A stretch of DNA of 64,000 nt from Actinomycetota bacterium (lineage in GTDB: Bacteria > Actinomycetota > Actinomycetes > S36-B12 > CAIYMF01): NCBI GenBank assembly GCA_026393115.1, contig JAPLAU010000014.1, positions 124,001-188,000 on the forward strand, written 5' to 3'. The position numbers were made by a program, and so were the translations under genes. Below are positions 1 through 9,703 of the stretch, piece after piece. Positions within the stretch are counted from its first letter, which is position 1. Each line of letters opens with the position of its first letter. The notes under the pieces were generated by a model that was given only the letters and a program-made list of their open reading frames with translations, ran no database searches and was not told the origin of the DNA.

Positions 1-375
1 ACCGATGAGGGCCAGCATCGCGGCCACACTCGTGGCGAATTCCTGCTGCGAGGCGTACCAATAGATGAGTGCACCAAACACGGCCCCATCAGCGATGCGG
101 TCAAGGGTCGAATCCAAGAAGGCGCCCCAGGGCCCACTTCGTCCTGAAAGGCGTGCCATGGTTCCGTCGATCATGTCGGAGGGCGCGAAGATGAGTGCTG
201 CGAGCATCGCCCAGAGGAATTGTCCCGAAGCGATAAAGATCACAGACAGTGCCACCACACCGAGAGTTCCGACGATGGTGACGGCATCGGGCGAGACGTG
301 CATTCGGAGCAGGAGGCGAGCTGGCGGCTCGACAATTCCGGAGACTGCTCGCCGGACATCCTGATTGTTGAGCAC
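1..375 (-). CDS. pgsA: Phosphatidylinositol-phosphate synthase-type CDP-alcohol phosphatidyltransferase, partial (C-terminus off window)
   Basis: Membrane enzyme that transfers a phosphatidyl group from CDP-diacylglycerol to an alcohol, in actinobacteria normally inositol phosphate, the first step to phosphatidylinositol and its mannosides. The first 125 residues are present. Translation shows the family signature D-G-x2-A-R-x8-G-x3-D-x3-D (from DMIDGTMARL to FLDSTLDR), flanked by hydrophobic segments. The start is a GTG giving MLNNQDVRRAVSG, and the following PARLLLR/SPDAVT stretch resembles mycobacterial PgsA1. The gene points away from the EF-G-like gene, with 141 bases between the two starts. 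The C-terminal membrane helices lie beyond position 1. The substrate is inferred from family and from nearby thrS and HIT genes. Confidence 0.85.
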   Translation of the reverse strand, partial: MLNNQDVRRAVSGIVEPPARLLLRMHVSPDAVTIVGTLGVVALSVIFIASGQFLWAMLAALIFAPSDMIDGTMARLSGRSGPWGAFLDSTLDRIADGAVFGALIYWYASQQEFATSVAAMLALIG

Positions 376-516
376 GCCACCGTCCCGTCTCCGTGGCCGG
401 GCGCCGACCGCCTCGGTGTTCCGATGGTACCGACAAGCTGTCGCGAGGTACTTCGGGCACGACGGCCCGGACGGAGGTCCCTTGCCAGAGCGGCCCGACC
501 CGGGCAGGCTTCGAGT

Positions 517-2652
517 GTGGCTGAGTCGAATGCGCGTGGGCGCGAACAGAAGGGTCCCGAGGTCGATGATCCGGCCCTTCTCCGCAATGTAGTGCTCGTG
601 GGCCCCAGTGGCTCAGGGAAAACCACCTTGCTCGAGTCACTGCTGGCGATGACCGGCACCATCACTCGAGCAGGTCGGGTTGAGGACGGTTCGACGGTCA
701 GCGACTTCGACGAGTCCGAACAACGCCAGCAACGCTCGATTGGGTTATCGATTGCGCCGGTGATGTGGAACGGCGTCAAGGTCAACTTCATCGACACACC
801 CGGTTACGCCGACTATGTGGGTGACCTGCGCGCGGGTCTGCGCGCCGCTGACGCCGCACTATTCGTCGTGTCAGCCGTCGACGGTGTCGACGCCGTCACC
901 GCGCTGCTGTGGCAGGAATGCGCTGTGGTGGGTATGCCGCGAGCCATCGTGGTGACCCGCGTCGACCATCCACGTGCCGATTTCGACGAGATGATCGCCA
1001 TCTGCCAGCGCGTATTGGGCGACGGCGTCATGCCGCTTTATCTACCCATGGCCGCCGACGAGGGCGGCGCAGCCGGCCTCCTTGACCTTCTCGCACGACG
1101 AGTCATCGACTACAGCGGTGGTAATCGCAGTGAGCGCGAACCCGATGCCGAACACGTGTCTCTCACCGACGATGCCCGCAACGAGTTGATCGAAAGCATC
1201 ATCACCGAATCTGAAGACGAAACACTGATGGATCGGTGGCTCGATGGTGAGCCCGTTGATGAAGACACTCTCATCACCGACCTTGAGGCAGCAATCTCTC
1301 GAGGCTCGTTCTACCCGGTGCTTGGCACTGCCGTTGAGCCTGCGGGTTTTGGTCTCACCGAGGTGATGCATCTAGTGACACGTGGTTTCCCCTCGCCACT
1401 GGAACACCCCCTGCCCACTGTGACTGACATCAGGGAAAGCCCTGTCGAGCCGCTTACCTGCGACCCCTCGGGCCCCCTGCTCGCTGAAGTCGTGAAGACC
1501 ACGACCGACCCGTATGTTGGCCGCTTGTCACTCGTACGCGTGTTTTCCGGAACATTGACTCCCGACCAGGTCTTGCACGTGTCGGGTCACTTTGCCGACC
1601 GCGACCATGACCACGACCTCGATGAGAAAGTCGGTGCGGTGACGTCACCGCTCGGTCGAACGCAGCGAACGTTGTCGCGCGCTATCGCGGGCGACATCGT
1701 GGCCGTAGCCAAGTTGCTGCACGCGGAGACGGGCGACACCCTGTCGTCCGTTGAGCGACCTCTCCTGATGCAGCCGTGGCTGATGCCCGACCCGTTACTG
1801 CCCCTCGCAATCGTCGCCCACTCCACCGCTGATGAAGATCGGCTCGGCCAAGCGTTAAACCGCCTCACCGCTGAAGACCCGACACTGCGCCTCGAGAACA
1901 GTCACGAGACTGGACAGTTGGTGTTGTGGTGTCTCGGTGAAGCGCACGCCGACGTGGTTCTCGATCGCCTCACCAACCGCCACGGAGTTTCAGTCGATGT
2001 CGTTCCGCTGCGCATTTCGCTGCGTGAAGCCTTCGCCGAACCCGCCGACGGACATGGCCGACTGGTCAAGCAGAGCGGCGGACACGGTCAATTCGCGGTG
2101 GTCGACATCTCAGTTGAACCACTCCCCCTCGGCTCTGGTTTCGAGTTCGTCGATGCAGTGGTCGGTGGATCCGTTCCTCGCAACTACATCCCGAGCGTCG
2201 AAAAGGGCATCCGCACTCAGATGGCACACGGACTGCTGGCTGGGTACCCGGTCGTCGACCTGAAGGTGACGTTGCGCGATGGCAAATCGCACTCGGTCGA
2301 CAGCAGCGACATGGCCTTCCAGCACGCGGGTGGCCTTGCACTCAAGGACGCCGCGTCGAAAGCACGCGTCTCGCTGCTTGAACCAGTCGACCAGATTGAG
2401 GTCAGCGTCTCCGACGAATACGTGGGCGCCGTCATGAGTGACATGTCAACACGCCGGGGGCGACTGAGCGGCACCGAACCAGAGACGTCGGGTCGAACGC
2501 TCATTCGCGCTGAGGTTCCGCAGAGCGAACTCACTCGGTACGCCATTGATCTGCGCTCGATGTCACACGGCACCGGCACTTTTGCGCGCGCACTGCGCGG
2601 TTACGAACCGATGCCACAGAACGCTGCGAAGAAGATCCTCGACGCCGGCTGA
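517..2652 (+). CDS. Elongation factor G-like translational GTPase
   Basis: 711-residue EF-G paralogue of the actinobacterial 'EF-G-like' group (as Rv0120c, often called FusA2), not the canonical translocase. The P-loop GPSGSGKT lies near residue 30 and DTPGYADY (G3) at residues 93-100. The G4 motif is TRVD at 147-150 instead of NKxD. EF-G domain III-V features follow, including the SGGHGQFAVVDI and GSVPRNYIPSVEKGI stretches. The GTG start at 517 follows a purine-rich GGGCAGG; the frame stays open further upstream into the pgsA promoter region, so the exact start is not certain. The gene is convergent with the HIT gene and divergent from pgsA. Its cellular role is not settled for the family. 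Confidence 0.85.
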   Translation: MAESNARGREQKGPEVDDPALLRNVVLVGPSGSGKTTLLESLLAMTGTITRAGRVEDGSTVSDFDESEQRQQRSIGLSIAPVMWNGVKVNFIDTPGYADYVGDLRAGLRAADAALFVVSAVDGVDAVTALLWQECAVVGMPRAIVVTRVDHPRADFDEMIAICQRVLGDGVMPLYLPMAADEGGAAGLLDLLARRVIDYSGGNRSEREPDAEHVSLTDDARNELIESIITESEDETLMDRWLDGEPVDEDTLITDLEAAISRGSFYPVLGTAVEPAGFGLTEVMHLVTRGFPSPLEHPLPTVTDIRESPVEPLTCDPSGPLLAEVVKTTTDPYVGRLSLVRVFSGTLTPDQVLHVSGHFADRDHDHDLDEKVGAVTSPLGRTQRTLSRAIAGDIVAVAKLLHAETGDTLSSVERPLLMQPWLMPDPLLPLAIVAHSTADEDRLGQALNRLTAEDPTLRLENSHETGQLVLWCLGEAHADVVLDRLTNRHGVSVDVVPLRISLREAFAEPADGHGRLVKQSGGHGQFAVVDISVEPLPLGSGFEFVDAVVGGSVPRNYIPSVEKGIRTQMAHGLLAGYPVVDLKVTLRDGKSHSVDSSDMAFQHAGGLALKDAASKARVSLLEPVDQIEVSVSDEYVGAVMSDMSTRRGRLSGTEPETSGRTLIRAEVPQSELTRYAIDLRSMSHGTGTFARALRGYEPMPQNAAKKILDAG

Positions 2653-2665
2653 GCGACGGGAACGA

Positions 2666-3229
2666 CTAGCCCGCTTCGTCAGCGACCGGCCACGCCTCGG
2701 CCAGGAGATCGCGCGTTTCGTGCAGCAGTTGCGGCAGTACCTTGGCGGAGCCGATGACGGTCATGAAATTGGCGTCACCACCCCAGCGTGGAACAACGTG
2801 CTGGTGCAAGTGATCGCTGAGCGAACCACCTGCGGCGCCGCCGAGATTCAGACCCGTGTTGAACCCATGCGGTGACGACACCTCGCGAATCACGCGCACC
2901 GCGGTGCGAGTCATGACTCCGAGTTCAGCCAGTTCGTCGTCGCTGAGGTCATCGAGTTCACCGATGTGCCGGTAAGGCACCACCATCAAGTGGCCTGGGT
3001 TGTAGGGGTACTTATTGAGCACCGCGTAACAGGTTTGACCATGCGCCACAATCAGACTCTCGTCATCGCTGAGCGTTGGGATGACACAGAATGGGCAGCC
3101 CTCGTCAGCCCGACCGCTTGAGACGTAGGCCATCCGGAAGGGCGCCCACAATCGCGCCAATCGGTCGTCTCCAAGGTCGACTCCGCCCGCGAGAATCCCC
3201 TCAGGGGTCACGAACGGCACCTCACTCAT
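2666..3229 (-). CDS. HIT-family nucleotide hydrolase/phosphorylase
   Basis: 187-residue histidine-triad protein. HLHQHVV places the triad histidines at residues 140, 142 and 144; CPFC near residue 45 is a probable zinc knuckle. The closest family is the mycobacterial Rv2613c type, which acts on Ap4A or related dinucleotides. The ATG at 3229 is one base past the thrS stop, so it is very likely translated from the thrS transcript; an open frame extends upstream inside thrS and is ignored. In mycobacteria the order is thrS, HIT, pgsA; here the EF-G-like gene sits between HIT and pgsA in the opposite direction. Confidence 0.9.
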   Translation of the reverse strand: MSEVPFVTPEGILAGGVDLGDDRLARLWAPFRMAYVSSGRADEGCPFCVIPTLSDDESLIVAHGQTCYAVLNKYPYNPGHLMVVPYRHIGELDDLSDDELAELGVMTRTAVRVIREVSSPHGFNTGLNLGGAAGGSLSDHLHQHVVPRWGGDANFMTVIGSAKVLPQLLHETRDLLAEAWPVADEAG

Positions 3230-3230
3230 G

Positions 3231-5228
3231 TCAGACCTGCACCCGTGAAGCGATGGCAGCGGTGATCTCAGCGATGGCGTCATCGATGGCGACGCCGTTC
3301 TTCTGCTCACCGTCGCGGTACCGGAATGACACGGCGCCTGCCGCGGCATCCTCGTCACCAGCGATCAGCATGTAGGGAACCTTCTGCTTCTGGGCGTTGC
3401 GAATCTTCTTCTGCATGCGGTCGCCGCTGTCATCAACTTCAACGCGCACGCCCGCTGCACGCAATTTTGCCGCAACCTCAGTGAGGTAATCGACATGGAG
3501 GTCGGTGATTGGAATGCCAACGACCTGAACGGGTGACAACCAAGGAGGAAACGCGCCGGCGTAGTGCTCGAGCAGCACGCCGAAGAACCGCTCAATAGAA
3601 CCGAACAGCGCGCGGTGAATCATCACCGGACGTTGACGCGAACCATCGGGTGCGGTGTATTCCAACTCGAATCGCTCAGGCAGATTGAAGTCGACCTGAA
3701 TCGTCGACATCTGCCAGGTGCGCCCAATTGCGTCCTTCGCCTGTACCGAAATCTTCGGGCCGTAGAACGCGGCACCACCTTCATCAAGCACGAAGTCGAG
3801 CCCTTGCTTCAGCGCTGCTTCACGCAACACGTCCGTGGCCTCGGCCCACACCTCGTCGCTTCCGATCGACTTGTTGGGATCACGCGTCGACAGTTCGAGG
3901 TAGAACTCATTGAGACCGTAGTCGCGCAACAGGTTCAGCACGAAGGTCAGCAATGAGTCGAGTTCGTCAGGCATCTGCTCAACAGTGCAGTAGATGTGCG
4001 CATCATCTTGTGTGAAGCCGCGCGCACGCGCCAGACCCTGCACAACGCCGCTCTTCTCATAGCGGTACACGGTGCCAAATTCGAACAACCGCAACGGAAG
4101 TTCGCGGTACGAACGGCCACGCGCACGGAAGATCAGGTTGTGCATGGGGCAGTTCATCGGCTTCATGTAGTACTTCTGTGGCGCTCGCTTGAGTTCGCCG
4201 TTGGGGCCGTATTCGGCGTCGAGTTCCATCGGCGGGTACATGCCCTCGGCATACCAGTCGAGGTGGCCGGAGGTTTCGAACAACTGTGCCTTGGTGAGGT
4301 GCGGGGTGTTCACGAACTCGTAGCCGCCCGCTTCGTGACGACGACGCGAGTAGTCCTCCATCTCACGTCGCACCACACCACCCTTGGGGTGGAATACCGC
4401 GAGTCCTGAACCGATCTCTTCCGGGAATGAGAACAGATCGAGTTCGCTGCCGAGCCGTCGGTGATCGCGCTTCTCAGCCTCTTCAAGGAACGTGAGGTGA
4501 GCGCGCATGGCGTCCTTGTCGGGCCACGCGGTTCCGTAGACGCGCTGCAGTTGCTCGTTGTCTTGATCACCAAGCCAGTAGGCAGCCGCGGTACGCATCA
4601 GCTTGAACGCATTGGGCGGAATGACGCGCGTGGTCGGCACGTGGGGGCCGCGACACAGGTCTTTCCAGACAACCTCGTCCTTACGATCAATATTGTCGTA
4701 GATCGTCAGTTCGGAGCCGCCAACCTCCATCACATCGGCGCCACCCTCACTGCCGATGAGCCGCAACTTGTACGGTTCGTTGGCAAGCTCGGCGCGGGCT
4801 TCCTCGTCGTTGACGACCCGGCGGCGGAAGCGCTGACCGCTCTTGAGAATCTCGGTCATTCGCTTCTCAAGCGCCGTGAGATCTTCGGGCGTGAACGGAC
4901 GTTCGACACCAAAGTCGTAGTAGAACCCATCGCGGATGGGCGGTCCGATGCCCAACTTCGACTCAGGAAACAGGTCTTGAACTGCTTGGGCCAGCACGTG
5001 CGCGGTCGAGTGGCGCATCACACGCAGGCCGTCCTCAGAATCGATCGCCACCGGCTCGACAACATCGCCGTCGGCCAACGGCTGGTCGAGGTCGACCAGC
5101 TCACCATTGACTCGCGCAACCACGATGGAGCGGTCTTCAGCGAAGAGAGCGGCCGATGTGGTGCCGGTCTCGACCGTGTGCGCCTGCTGCTCTCCAGCGG
5201 GTCCGACGGTGAGGGTGATCTGCGGCAC
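3231..5228 (-). CDS. thrS: Threonyl-tRNA synthetase
   Basis: 665-residue class II aminoacyl-tRNA synthetase charging tRNA-Thr in the cytosol. Order of domains: TGS domain (residues 1-65), editing domain with [11 protein letters not shown] near residue 73, catalytic core with zinc cysteine in [11 protein letters not shown], motif 2 ([10 protein letters not shown], then [15 protein letters not shown]), motif 3 ([21 protein letters not shown]), and the C-terminal anticodon domain ending [17 protein letters not shown]. Length is usual. The ATG start follows a weak AGTTCCC leader; 72 bases separate it from the sugar dehydrogenase stop. First gene of the thrS-HIT transcript. Confidence 0.98.
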   Translation of the reverse strand: MPQITLTVGPAGEQQAHTVETGTTSAALFAEDRSIVVARVNGELVDLDQPLADGDVVEPVAIDSEDGLRVMRHSTAHVLAQAVQDLFPESKLGIGPPIRDGFYYDFGVERPFTPEDLTALEKRMTEILKSGQRFRRRVVNDEEARAELANEPYKLRLIGSEGGADVMEVGGSELTIYDNIDRKDEVVWKDLCRGPHVPTTRVIPPNAFKLMRTAAAYWLGDQDNEQLQRVYGTAWPDKDAMRAHLTFLEEAEKRDHRRLGSELDLFSFPEEIGSGLAVFHPKGGVVRREMEDYSRRRHEAGGYEFVNTPHLTKAQLFETSGHLDWYAEGMYPPMELDAEYGPNGELKRAPQKYYMKPMNCPMHNLIFRARGRSYRELPLRLFEFGTVYRYEKSGVVQGLARARGFTQDDAHIYCTVEQMPDELDSLLTFVLNLLRDYGLNEFYLELSTRDPNKSIGSDEVWAEATDVLREAALKQGLDFVLDEGGAAFYGPKISVQAKDAIGRTWQMSTIQVDFNLPERFELEYTAPDGSRQRPVMIHRALFGSIERFFGVLLEHYAGAFPPWLSPVQVVGIPITDLHVDYLTEVAAKLRAAGVRVEVDDSGDRMQKKIRNAQKQKVPYMLIAGDEDAAAGAVSFRYRDGEQKNGVAIDDAIAEITAAIASRVQV

Positions 5229-5300
5229 GGGAACTCCTGAACTCAGGGCGGGCTCTGACCCTCCGAGGCTACCGGGTGCCAGCAGCTTTCACGCAGCCGC

Positions 5301-6533
5301 TCAGGACGATCGGAATCCAATTCGATAGAGGCCCCCACTGAGGGTGACTGCGTACAACTCCCGATGCCGGTCGAGGCCGAACCCCGAAACTCCCGGAAGG
5401 TTCGTCGCAGGAGTCAAGACACCATTGCGATACGCCCAGATATGGCCGGTCACATAGTCACCCAGTACGTACGTGCCCCTCGACGCCGGGAATGCCGCCC
5501 CCCGGTAGACGAAGCCCCCGATAATCGCTTCGGCGGCCCGCTTCGCCGCGCAGCCAGAAACAGAATCGGGGTGGCAGAACTCCAACACCGGCGATACGTA
5601 GGTCACTCCGGTCCGGCAGCGCTCGGGCCTGTACGAGTGGAGGCCCTCGCGGCATGACCAGCCGAAGTTGCGACCCTTCGCAGAAGCCGCGGGTACTGAA
5701 TTGATTTCCTCGTAGGCGTTTTGCCCTACGTCCCCGATCCACTGTGTTCCATTGGTGTCGAATGACCAACGCCACGGATTGCGCAGTCCTGTCATCCAGA
5801 TCTCGTGCCGCGCGGTGGCCGAGGATGCATACGGATTGGTGCTCGGCGAGCAATACAGGTGCCCTGCGCACCGCACATTCAGACGCAACATCTTGCCGAG
5901 CAGCGAGCGAACGTTTTGTGCGTTGTTGGGCGAATCGCCACCACCGCCGCCGTCGCCGGTTCCGAGGTAGAGGTAGCCGTCGGGGCCAAAGCCGATGTAG
6001 CCGCCATTGTGGTTGTCATGGCCGGGGTGCGGTACGACAAGCACTGTGGTGGCCGACGATGCTCGCGCGGCGGAGGCAGTGGTCGAAGTCACGGAGTATC
6101 GCGCCAGTACCAAGGCGCCGTCGGCACGCGTATACGTAACCCACAATAGGTGAGACGTTGCGAAATCTGGCGCGAAGGCAAGTCCGAGCATGCCCCTCTC
6201 ACCACCGCTATTCACCAGCCGGCGAATGTCGAGGTAGGTGCCGCGGACGGTTCCTCCGAGCACTGTGCGAATGCGGCCCGCTTGCTCCACCACGAAGAGT
6301 CGCCCGGTGCCGTCAGGCGCTGAAGTGACCAGTACCGGCGCTACGAGGCCACTCGCAACGAGCGTTGTGGTCAGACGTGTGCGAGCAATAGGAAGCGGGA
6401 CTACCGCGGAGGGGGTGGCTGCAGTCGAGCCGTTTGACCAGGTGGCACCGGTGGCCACTGGGAGGGCCCCTGCACCCAAGGTGAGGACGGCCGCAGCGGT
6501 TGCGACCACAACTGACTTACCTAACAGATGCAT
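5301..6533 (-). CDS. Exported PQQ-dependent sugar dehydrogenase family protein (glucose/sorbosone dehydrogenase fold)
   Basis: 410-residue secreted beta-propeller protein. The N-terminus MHLLGKSVVVATAAAVLTL is a Sec signal peptide, with GGGAGG just before the ATG at 6533; the frame is open for 25 more codons upstream but without a signal-like start. Propeller motifs seen are GERGMLGLAFAPDF, HPGHDNHNGGYIGFGPDG (metal/PQQ site region), LGTGDGGGGGDSPNNAQN, WRWSFDTNG and GDVGQNAYEEIN. The family oxidises sugars or polyols outside the cell using PQQ. No pqq biosynthesis gene is in view, so the cofactor source is unknown, and the substrate cannot be told. It is divergent from the serine hydrolase gene. 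Confidence 0.9.
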   Translation of the reverse strand: MHLLGKSVVVATAAAVLTLGAGALPVATGATWSNGSTAATPSAVVPLPIARTRLTTTLVASGLVAPVLVTSAPDGTGRLFVVEQAGRIRTVLGGTVRGTYLDIRRLVNSGGERGMLGLAFAPDFATSHLLWVTYTRADGALVLARYSVTSTTASAARASSATTVLVVPHPGHDNHNGGYIGFGPDGYLYLGTGDGGGGGDSPNNAQNVRSLLGKMLRLNVRCAGHLYCSPSTNPYASSATARHEIWMTGLRNPWRWSFDTNGTQWIGDVGQNAYEEINSVPAASAKGRNFGWSCREGLHSYRPERCRTGVTYVSPVLEFCHPDSVSGCAAKRAAEAIIGGFVYRGAAFPASRGTYVLGDYVTGHIWAYRNGVLTPATNLPGVSGFGLDRHRELYAVTLSGGLYRIGFRSS

Positions 6534-6673
6534 CTGACCTCCCGCACCGACGGTACGTCGGCTGGTGCAGTTGCGCACTTCCCCACTAGGCCGTATTGGT
6601 GGTGACACTCACAGTTCGCCCATTCGCCATTCCGATCGTGCGCGACGCGCGGATTGCGACTTATCGTGCACGA

Positions 6674-8257
6674 ATGACCATGAACCGCGGTTGGCAATCC
6701 CCCATTGGCACGATGCGCGGAAAAGTCTTCGCTTCCGTGGTGATTCTTGGAATCGTGGCGACTACGGCGGGGTGCTCAACGGTTCAGCAAGACTCCCTCG
6801 CCTCGTCACCGTCGAGTTCGGACATCACATCGACTCTGGGTCAACTCGATGCGATTGCCGAAGACGCTCTCAAGCGCACCGGAGTGCCCGGAGCAGCAGT
6901 CGCCGTCGTGCAGGGCGACAAGGTGGTTTACACCAAGGGCTATGGCCTGCGTGAGGTTGGCAAGCCCGACCCTGTCGATGCCGACACCGTCTTTCAACTG
7001 GCCTCACTTTCGAAGTCCATTGGTTCGACGGTCGTTTCGGGAATCGTCGGCGCGGGCAAAGCCAGCTGGGATGACCCGATCACCAAGTGGCTTCCCACGT
7101 TCGCTTTGTCTGACCCGTGGGTGACGAAGAACGTGACGATTGCCGATATGTACGCCCACCGCAGTGGACTTCCCGGCGATTCGGGAAACGATCTTGAGGC
7201 GATGGGCTACGACCAAGCCGAGATACTTAAGCGCCTGCGCTTCGAGCCCCTTGGTCCGTTCCGCAATCAGTACTCATACTCGAACTTCGGACTGACCTCC
7301 GGCGGAGTTGCCGCTGCGACGGCCGACGGTACGACATTCGCCGACGCGGCCCAGTACCGCTTGTTCAAACCAGCCGGAATGACGTCGAGTTCCTACCGCT
7401 ATAGCGACTACCTGTCACAATCGAACAAAGCCTTGATTCACTCGAAGGTGAACGGCAAGTACGAGGCCGCATTCACACGAGAGCCCGACGCACAAGATCC
7501 TGCGGGGGGTGCAAGTTCGAACGCCACCGACCTGGCTCAGTGGCTACGAATTGAGTTGAACGAAGGCAAACTCGGTGACAAGCCCATCGTCCCGGCCGAG
7601 GCCCTCGATCGCGCACATCGACCGGTCATCGATAACCGCCCGGGAACGCCGGTGACTGCTCCAGCGAACTTCTACGGTCTGGGATGGAACGTGGGCCTTG
7701 ATGATCGCAATCAAGTGATGTGGAGCCACTCCGGTGCGTTCTCGCAGGGCGCGGGCACCACTGTGCGCGTCTTCCCGAATCAAAAGCTCGGCATCATCGT
7801 GCTGACCAACGGCCCGCCGGTGGGTGCTGCCGAGGCCATCGCAGATGCTTACGCCGATGTGGTGCTCCAAGGCTCGGCTCAGCAGGACTGGGTGAAAGTC
7901 TGGGGAGATCGCTTGGCTCCGCTGTTGGCACCAAGTCAGCCGACTCCCCCGGCATCAGTCACGGCCCCTGCTGCCTTGACCTCATACGAGGGCACGTACA
8001 GCAACCCCTACTACGGCGATTTCGTCGTCACCGCTCAAGGCAGTGATCTGGTGATGACTGTCGGTCCTCACGGCGCGAAGACCTATACCCTCACGCCATT
8101 CAACGGCAATGAGTTTCTCTTCGACTTCTCGCCGGAGATTCCACAATCGCAGTCGCCGATTGTGTTCGCCATGGGCGCTGACGGCAAGGCGACCGCCTTG
8201 GTTCTCGGCCCTGACCCGAAGGCTGAAGGATTGGTACGACTGCCGCGTACGAAGTGA
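6674..8257 (+). CDS. Serine hydrolase of the beta-lactamase/penicillin-binding-protein class C family, probable lipoprotein
   Basis: About 527 residues. A positively charged N-terminus and hydrophobic stretch VFASVVILGIVATTAGC suggest a lipoprotein with lipidated Cys34, though -3 is Thr. Catalytic SxxK is SLSK at residues 111-114 and the YxN motif is YSN at 202-204, both typical of class C/EstB-like hydrolases. A C-terminal beta domain (DUF3471-like, around SYEGTYSNPYYGDFVV) follows. Such proteins are D-amino-peptidases, esterases or have unknown targets; a true resistance beta-lactamase is unlikely. The start is uncertain: ATGs at 6674, 6680 and 6713 are in frame and none has a strong ribosome site. 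A repeat element begins 14 bases past the stop. Confidence 0.85.
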   Translation: MTMNRGWQSPIGTMRGKVFASVVILGIVATTAGCSTVQQDSLASSPSSSDITSTLGQLDAIAEDALKRTGVPGAAVAVVQGDKVVYTKGYGLREVGKPDPVDADTVFQLASLSKSIGSTVVSGIVGAGKASWDDPITKWLPTFALSDPWVTKNVTIADMYAHRSGLPGDSGNDLEAMGYDQAEILKRLRFEPLGPFRNQYSYSNFGLTSGGVAAATADGTTFADAAQYRLFKPAGMTSSSYRYSDYLSQSNKALIHSKVNGKYEAAFTREPDAQDPAGGASSNATDLAQWLRIELNEGKLGDKPIVPAEALDRAHRPVIDNRPGTPVTAPANFYGLGWNVGLDDRNQVMWSHSGAFSQGAGTTVRVFPNQKLGIIVLTNGPPVGAAEAIADAYADVVLQGSAQQDWVKVWGDRLAPLLAPSQPTPPASVTAPAALTSYEGTYSNPYYGDFVVTAQGSDLVMTVGPHGAKTYTLTPFNGNEFLFDFSPEIPQSQSPIVFAMGADGKATALVLGPDPKAEGLVRLPRTK

Positions 8258-8751
8258 GGCGCATGCGCTTCGGCACGACTCCGATTCCGATTCCGGTTCC
8301 GATACCGATTCCGCGTGAATGCAACCTCTCCCAGGGGCATCTTTTGACCGAAGAATCCCTAGACGGGCACCTTCTGACAGAAGAATTCCGAAGCGGACAA
8401 GACCGAGGGAAGCGAAATCCTCGGGGGTTGTCGACTCGTCTGCCTCCATCTCGAGGGCTCGCCCGTCATCGTGATGGCCCGAAAACCCGCACCGGCCGCA
8501 CGCAGTTCGCGTCGCCCTCGAAGCCATCGATCTGACTGCCATTGTAGAAGCTCTGGGACCACGCGTAGTGCTCACCACTGGCCTGCAGGGTACATTTCAT
8601 CGCTACCACGACCGCGGCTGTGGCGCGGGTTCACTCACTCGATACGGGCACTGTGGCCGTGACTCGGAACCTTCTGCCATAGGCCGCAAGGATAGGTGCA
8701 CGCACCTTTGTTAATCTTTGGATTCCCTTTGGTACCAAAGGTTACATCGGG
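8258..8751. other. Gene-poor interval with repeat copy 1 and a palindrome
   Basis: Nearly 500 bases between the serine hydrolase and tRNA-Val without a credible gene. The first 135 bases are a repeat element described separately. Position 8726-8741 is a perfect 16-base palindrome (CCTTTGGTACCAAAGG), 10 bases past the 3' end of the leftward tRNA-Val, so it may aid termination or processing. Around 8510-8640 one frame has a short protein-like stretch (HAVRVALEAIDLTAIVEALG) with no start codon, too short to call a gene fragment. Confidence 0.6.
8271..8390 (+). repeat. Gene-3'-end repeat element, copy 1 (two units in tandem, with CCGATT hexamer tract)
   Basis: Begins with CGGCACGACT, then a CCGATT-type hexamer tract of about 5.5 units, a short linker, and two related 25-nt units starting at 8335 and 8365 (period 30). 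Each unit carries the core CTTYTGACMRAAG (CTTTTGACCGAAG and CTTCTGACAGAAG). The whole stretch is homologous to 24731-24830 on the opposite strand; copy 1 has 18 extra bases, exactly three hexamers. It lies immediately 3' of the serine hydrolase, in the sense orientation of that gene. Confidence 0.85.
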
Positions 8752-8823
<72 letters not shown>

Positions 8824-8851
8824 GAGGGCTCGAGCCTAACGCATGCCCCAC

Positions 8852-9703
8852 TCACGGATCGAATGACTCCGCAGCCATCTCGGAGAACAACTCAGCCGCC
8901 CTCATTGTGATCGGACCCGGCGCTCGGAATGTGCGGTCGAAACCCTCGCCAACAATCCGACTCACCGGTTGCACGTCGCGCGTTGACGACGTAATCAGCA
9001 CTTCCGACGCCACCTTCAGTACGTCGAGTGCAAGAGACTCCTCCGCCACATCCATTTCTTCCGCACACCACTCAAGTAGCAGTTCGCGCGTAATACCGGC
9101 TAAACAGCCCGAAGAGAGCGGAGGCGTCAGCAAACGATCGTCGACGACAACGAAGACATTGCTGCCCGTGCCTTCGCAGAGTTCGCCAACCGTGTTCGCC
9201 ATCAACGCCTCGCTGCCGCCTAGCTTCTTTGCCGCCGCGAGAGCCACCACATTCTCGGCGTACGACGTGGTCTTAAGCCCGACGAGCGGAGACAACTCAT
9301 TGCGCGGCCACCGCACCACAGCTACTGTCGCAGTATCCGGCCAGACACCGGAAGCAGAAGCGGCCACAACGAGTGAGTTTCCGTCCTGACCGCGCTCGCT
9401 TCCGAGGGGTGCCGGACCGCTCGTGTAGGTGATTCGTAACCGACCCGTTGGCCCAATTTCGGATACATTTTCACGGCACACAGCCAGTGCTGCGCGGCGG
9501 ACGAGGTCGGCGTCGGGCGCCTGCAATCCGAGCCCGACCGCCGACGTTGCAAGCCTCCTGAGGTGGCGACTGAGTGCGAAGGGCACTCCATCGCGCACCG
9601 CCAGAGTCTCGAACACGCCATCGGCCACGGTGAAGCCATGATCGAGCGCCGACACCGACGCATGCTCGGCCTCAACGAGTCCGTCATTGACCCAGAACTT
9701 CAT
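8852..9703 (-). CDS. pabC: Aminodeoxychorismate lyase (PLP class IV aminotransferase fold)
   Basis: 283 residues, usual for PabC. Releases pyruvate from 4-amino-4-deoxychorismate to give p-aminobenzoate for folate. Fold-type IV marks: YTSGPAPLGSERG, the PLP lysine in GLKTTSYAENVVAL, the EALMANTVGELCEGTGSNVF segment and EVLITSSTRDVQPVSRI. The ATG overlaps the pabB stop by four bases (ATGA), so the pair is translationally coupled. A related fold-type IV aminotransferase (branched-chain or D-amino acid) is possible by fold, but the pabB neighbour makes PabC much the best reading. Confidence 0.9.
   Translation of the reverse strand: MKFWVNDGLVEAEHASVSALDHGFTVADGVFETLAVRDGVPFALSRHLRRLATSAVGLGLQAPDADLVRRAALAVCRENVSEIGPTGRLRITYTSGPAPLGSERGQDGNSLVVAASASGVWPDTATVAVVRWPRNELSPLVGLKTTSYAENVVALAAAKKLGGSEALMANTVGELCEGTGSNVFVVVDDRLLTPPLSSGCLAGITRELLLEWCAEEMDVAEESLALDVLKVASEVLITSSTRDVQPVSRIVGEGFDRTFRAPGPITMRAAELFSEMAAESFDP

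Noticed and set aside
4461-5240. Long open frame (259 codons) opposite thrS on the plus strand
   Set aside because: Fully antisense to a clear thrS; no motif; a frame shadow of high-GC coding DNA.
6674-8257. Resistance-type class C beta-lactamase
   Set aside because: It has SxxK and YxN, but it looks like a lipoprotein with an extra C-terminal DUF3471-like domain, which fits the broader serine hydrolase group.
8254-8700. Possible small gene or gene relic downstream of the serine hydrolase
   Set aside because: The frames have no start or are repeat-derived; only one short protein-like stretch (HAVRVALEAIDL) was seen.
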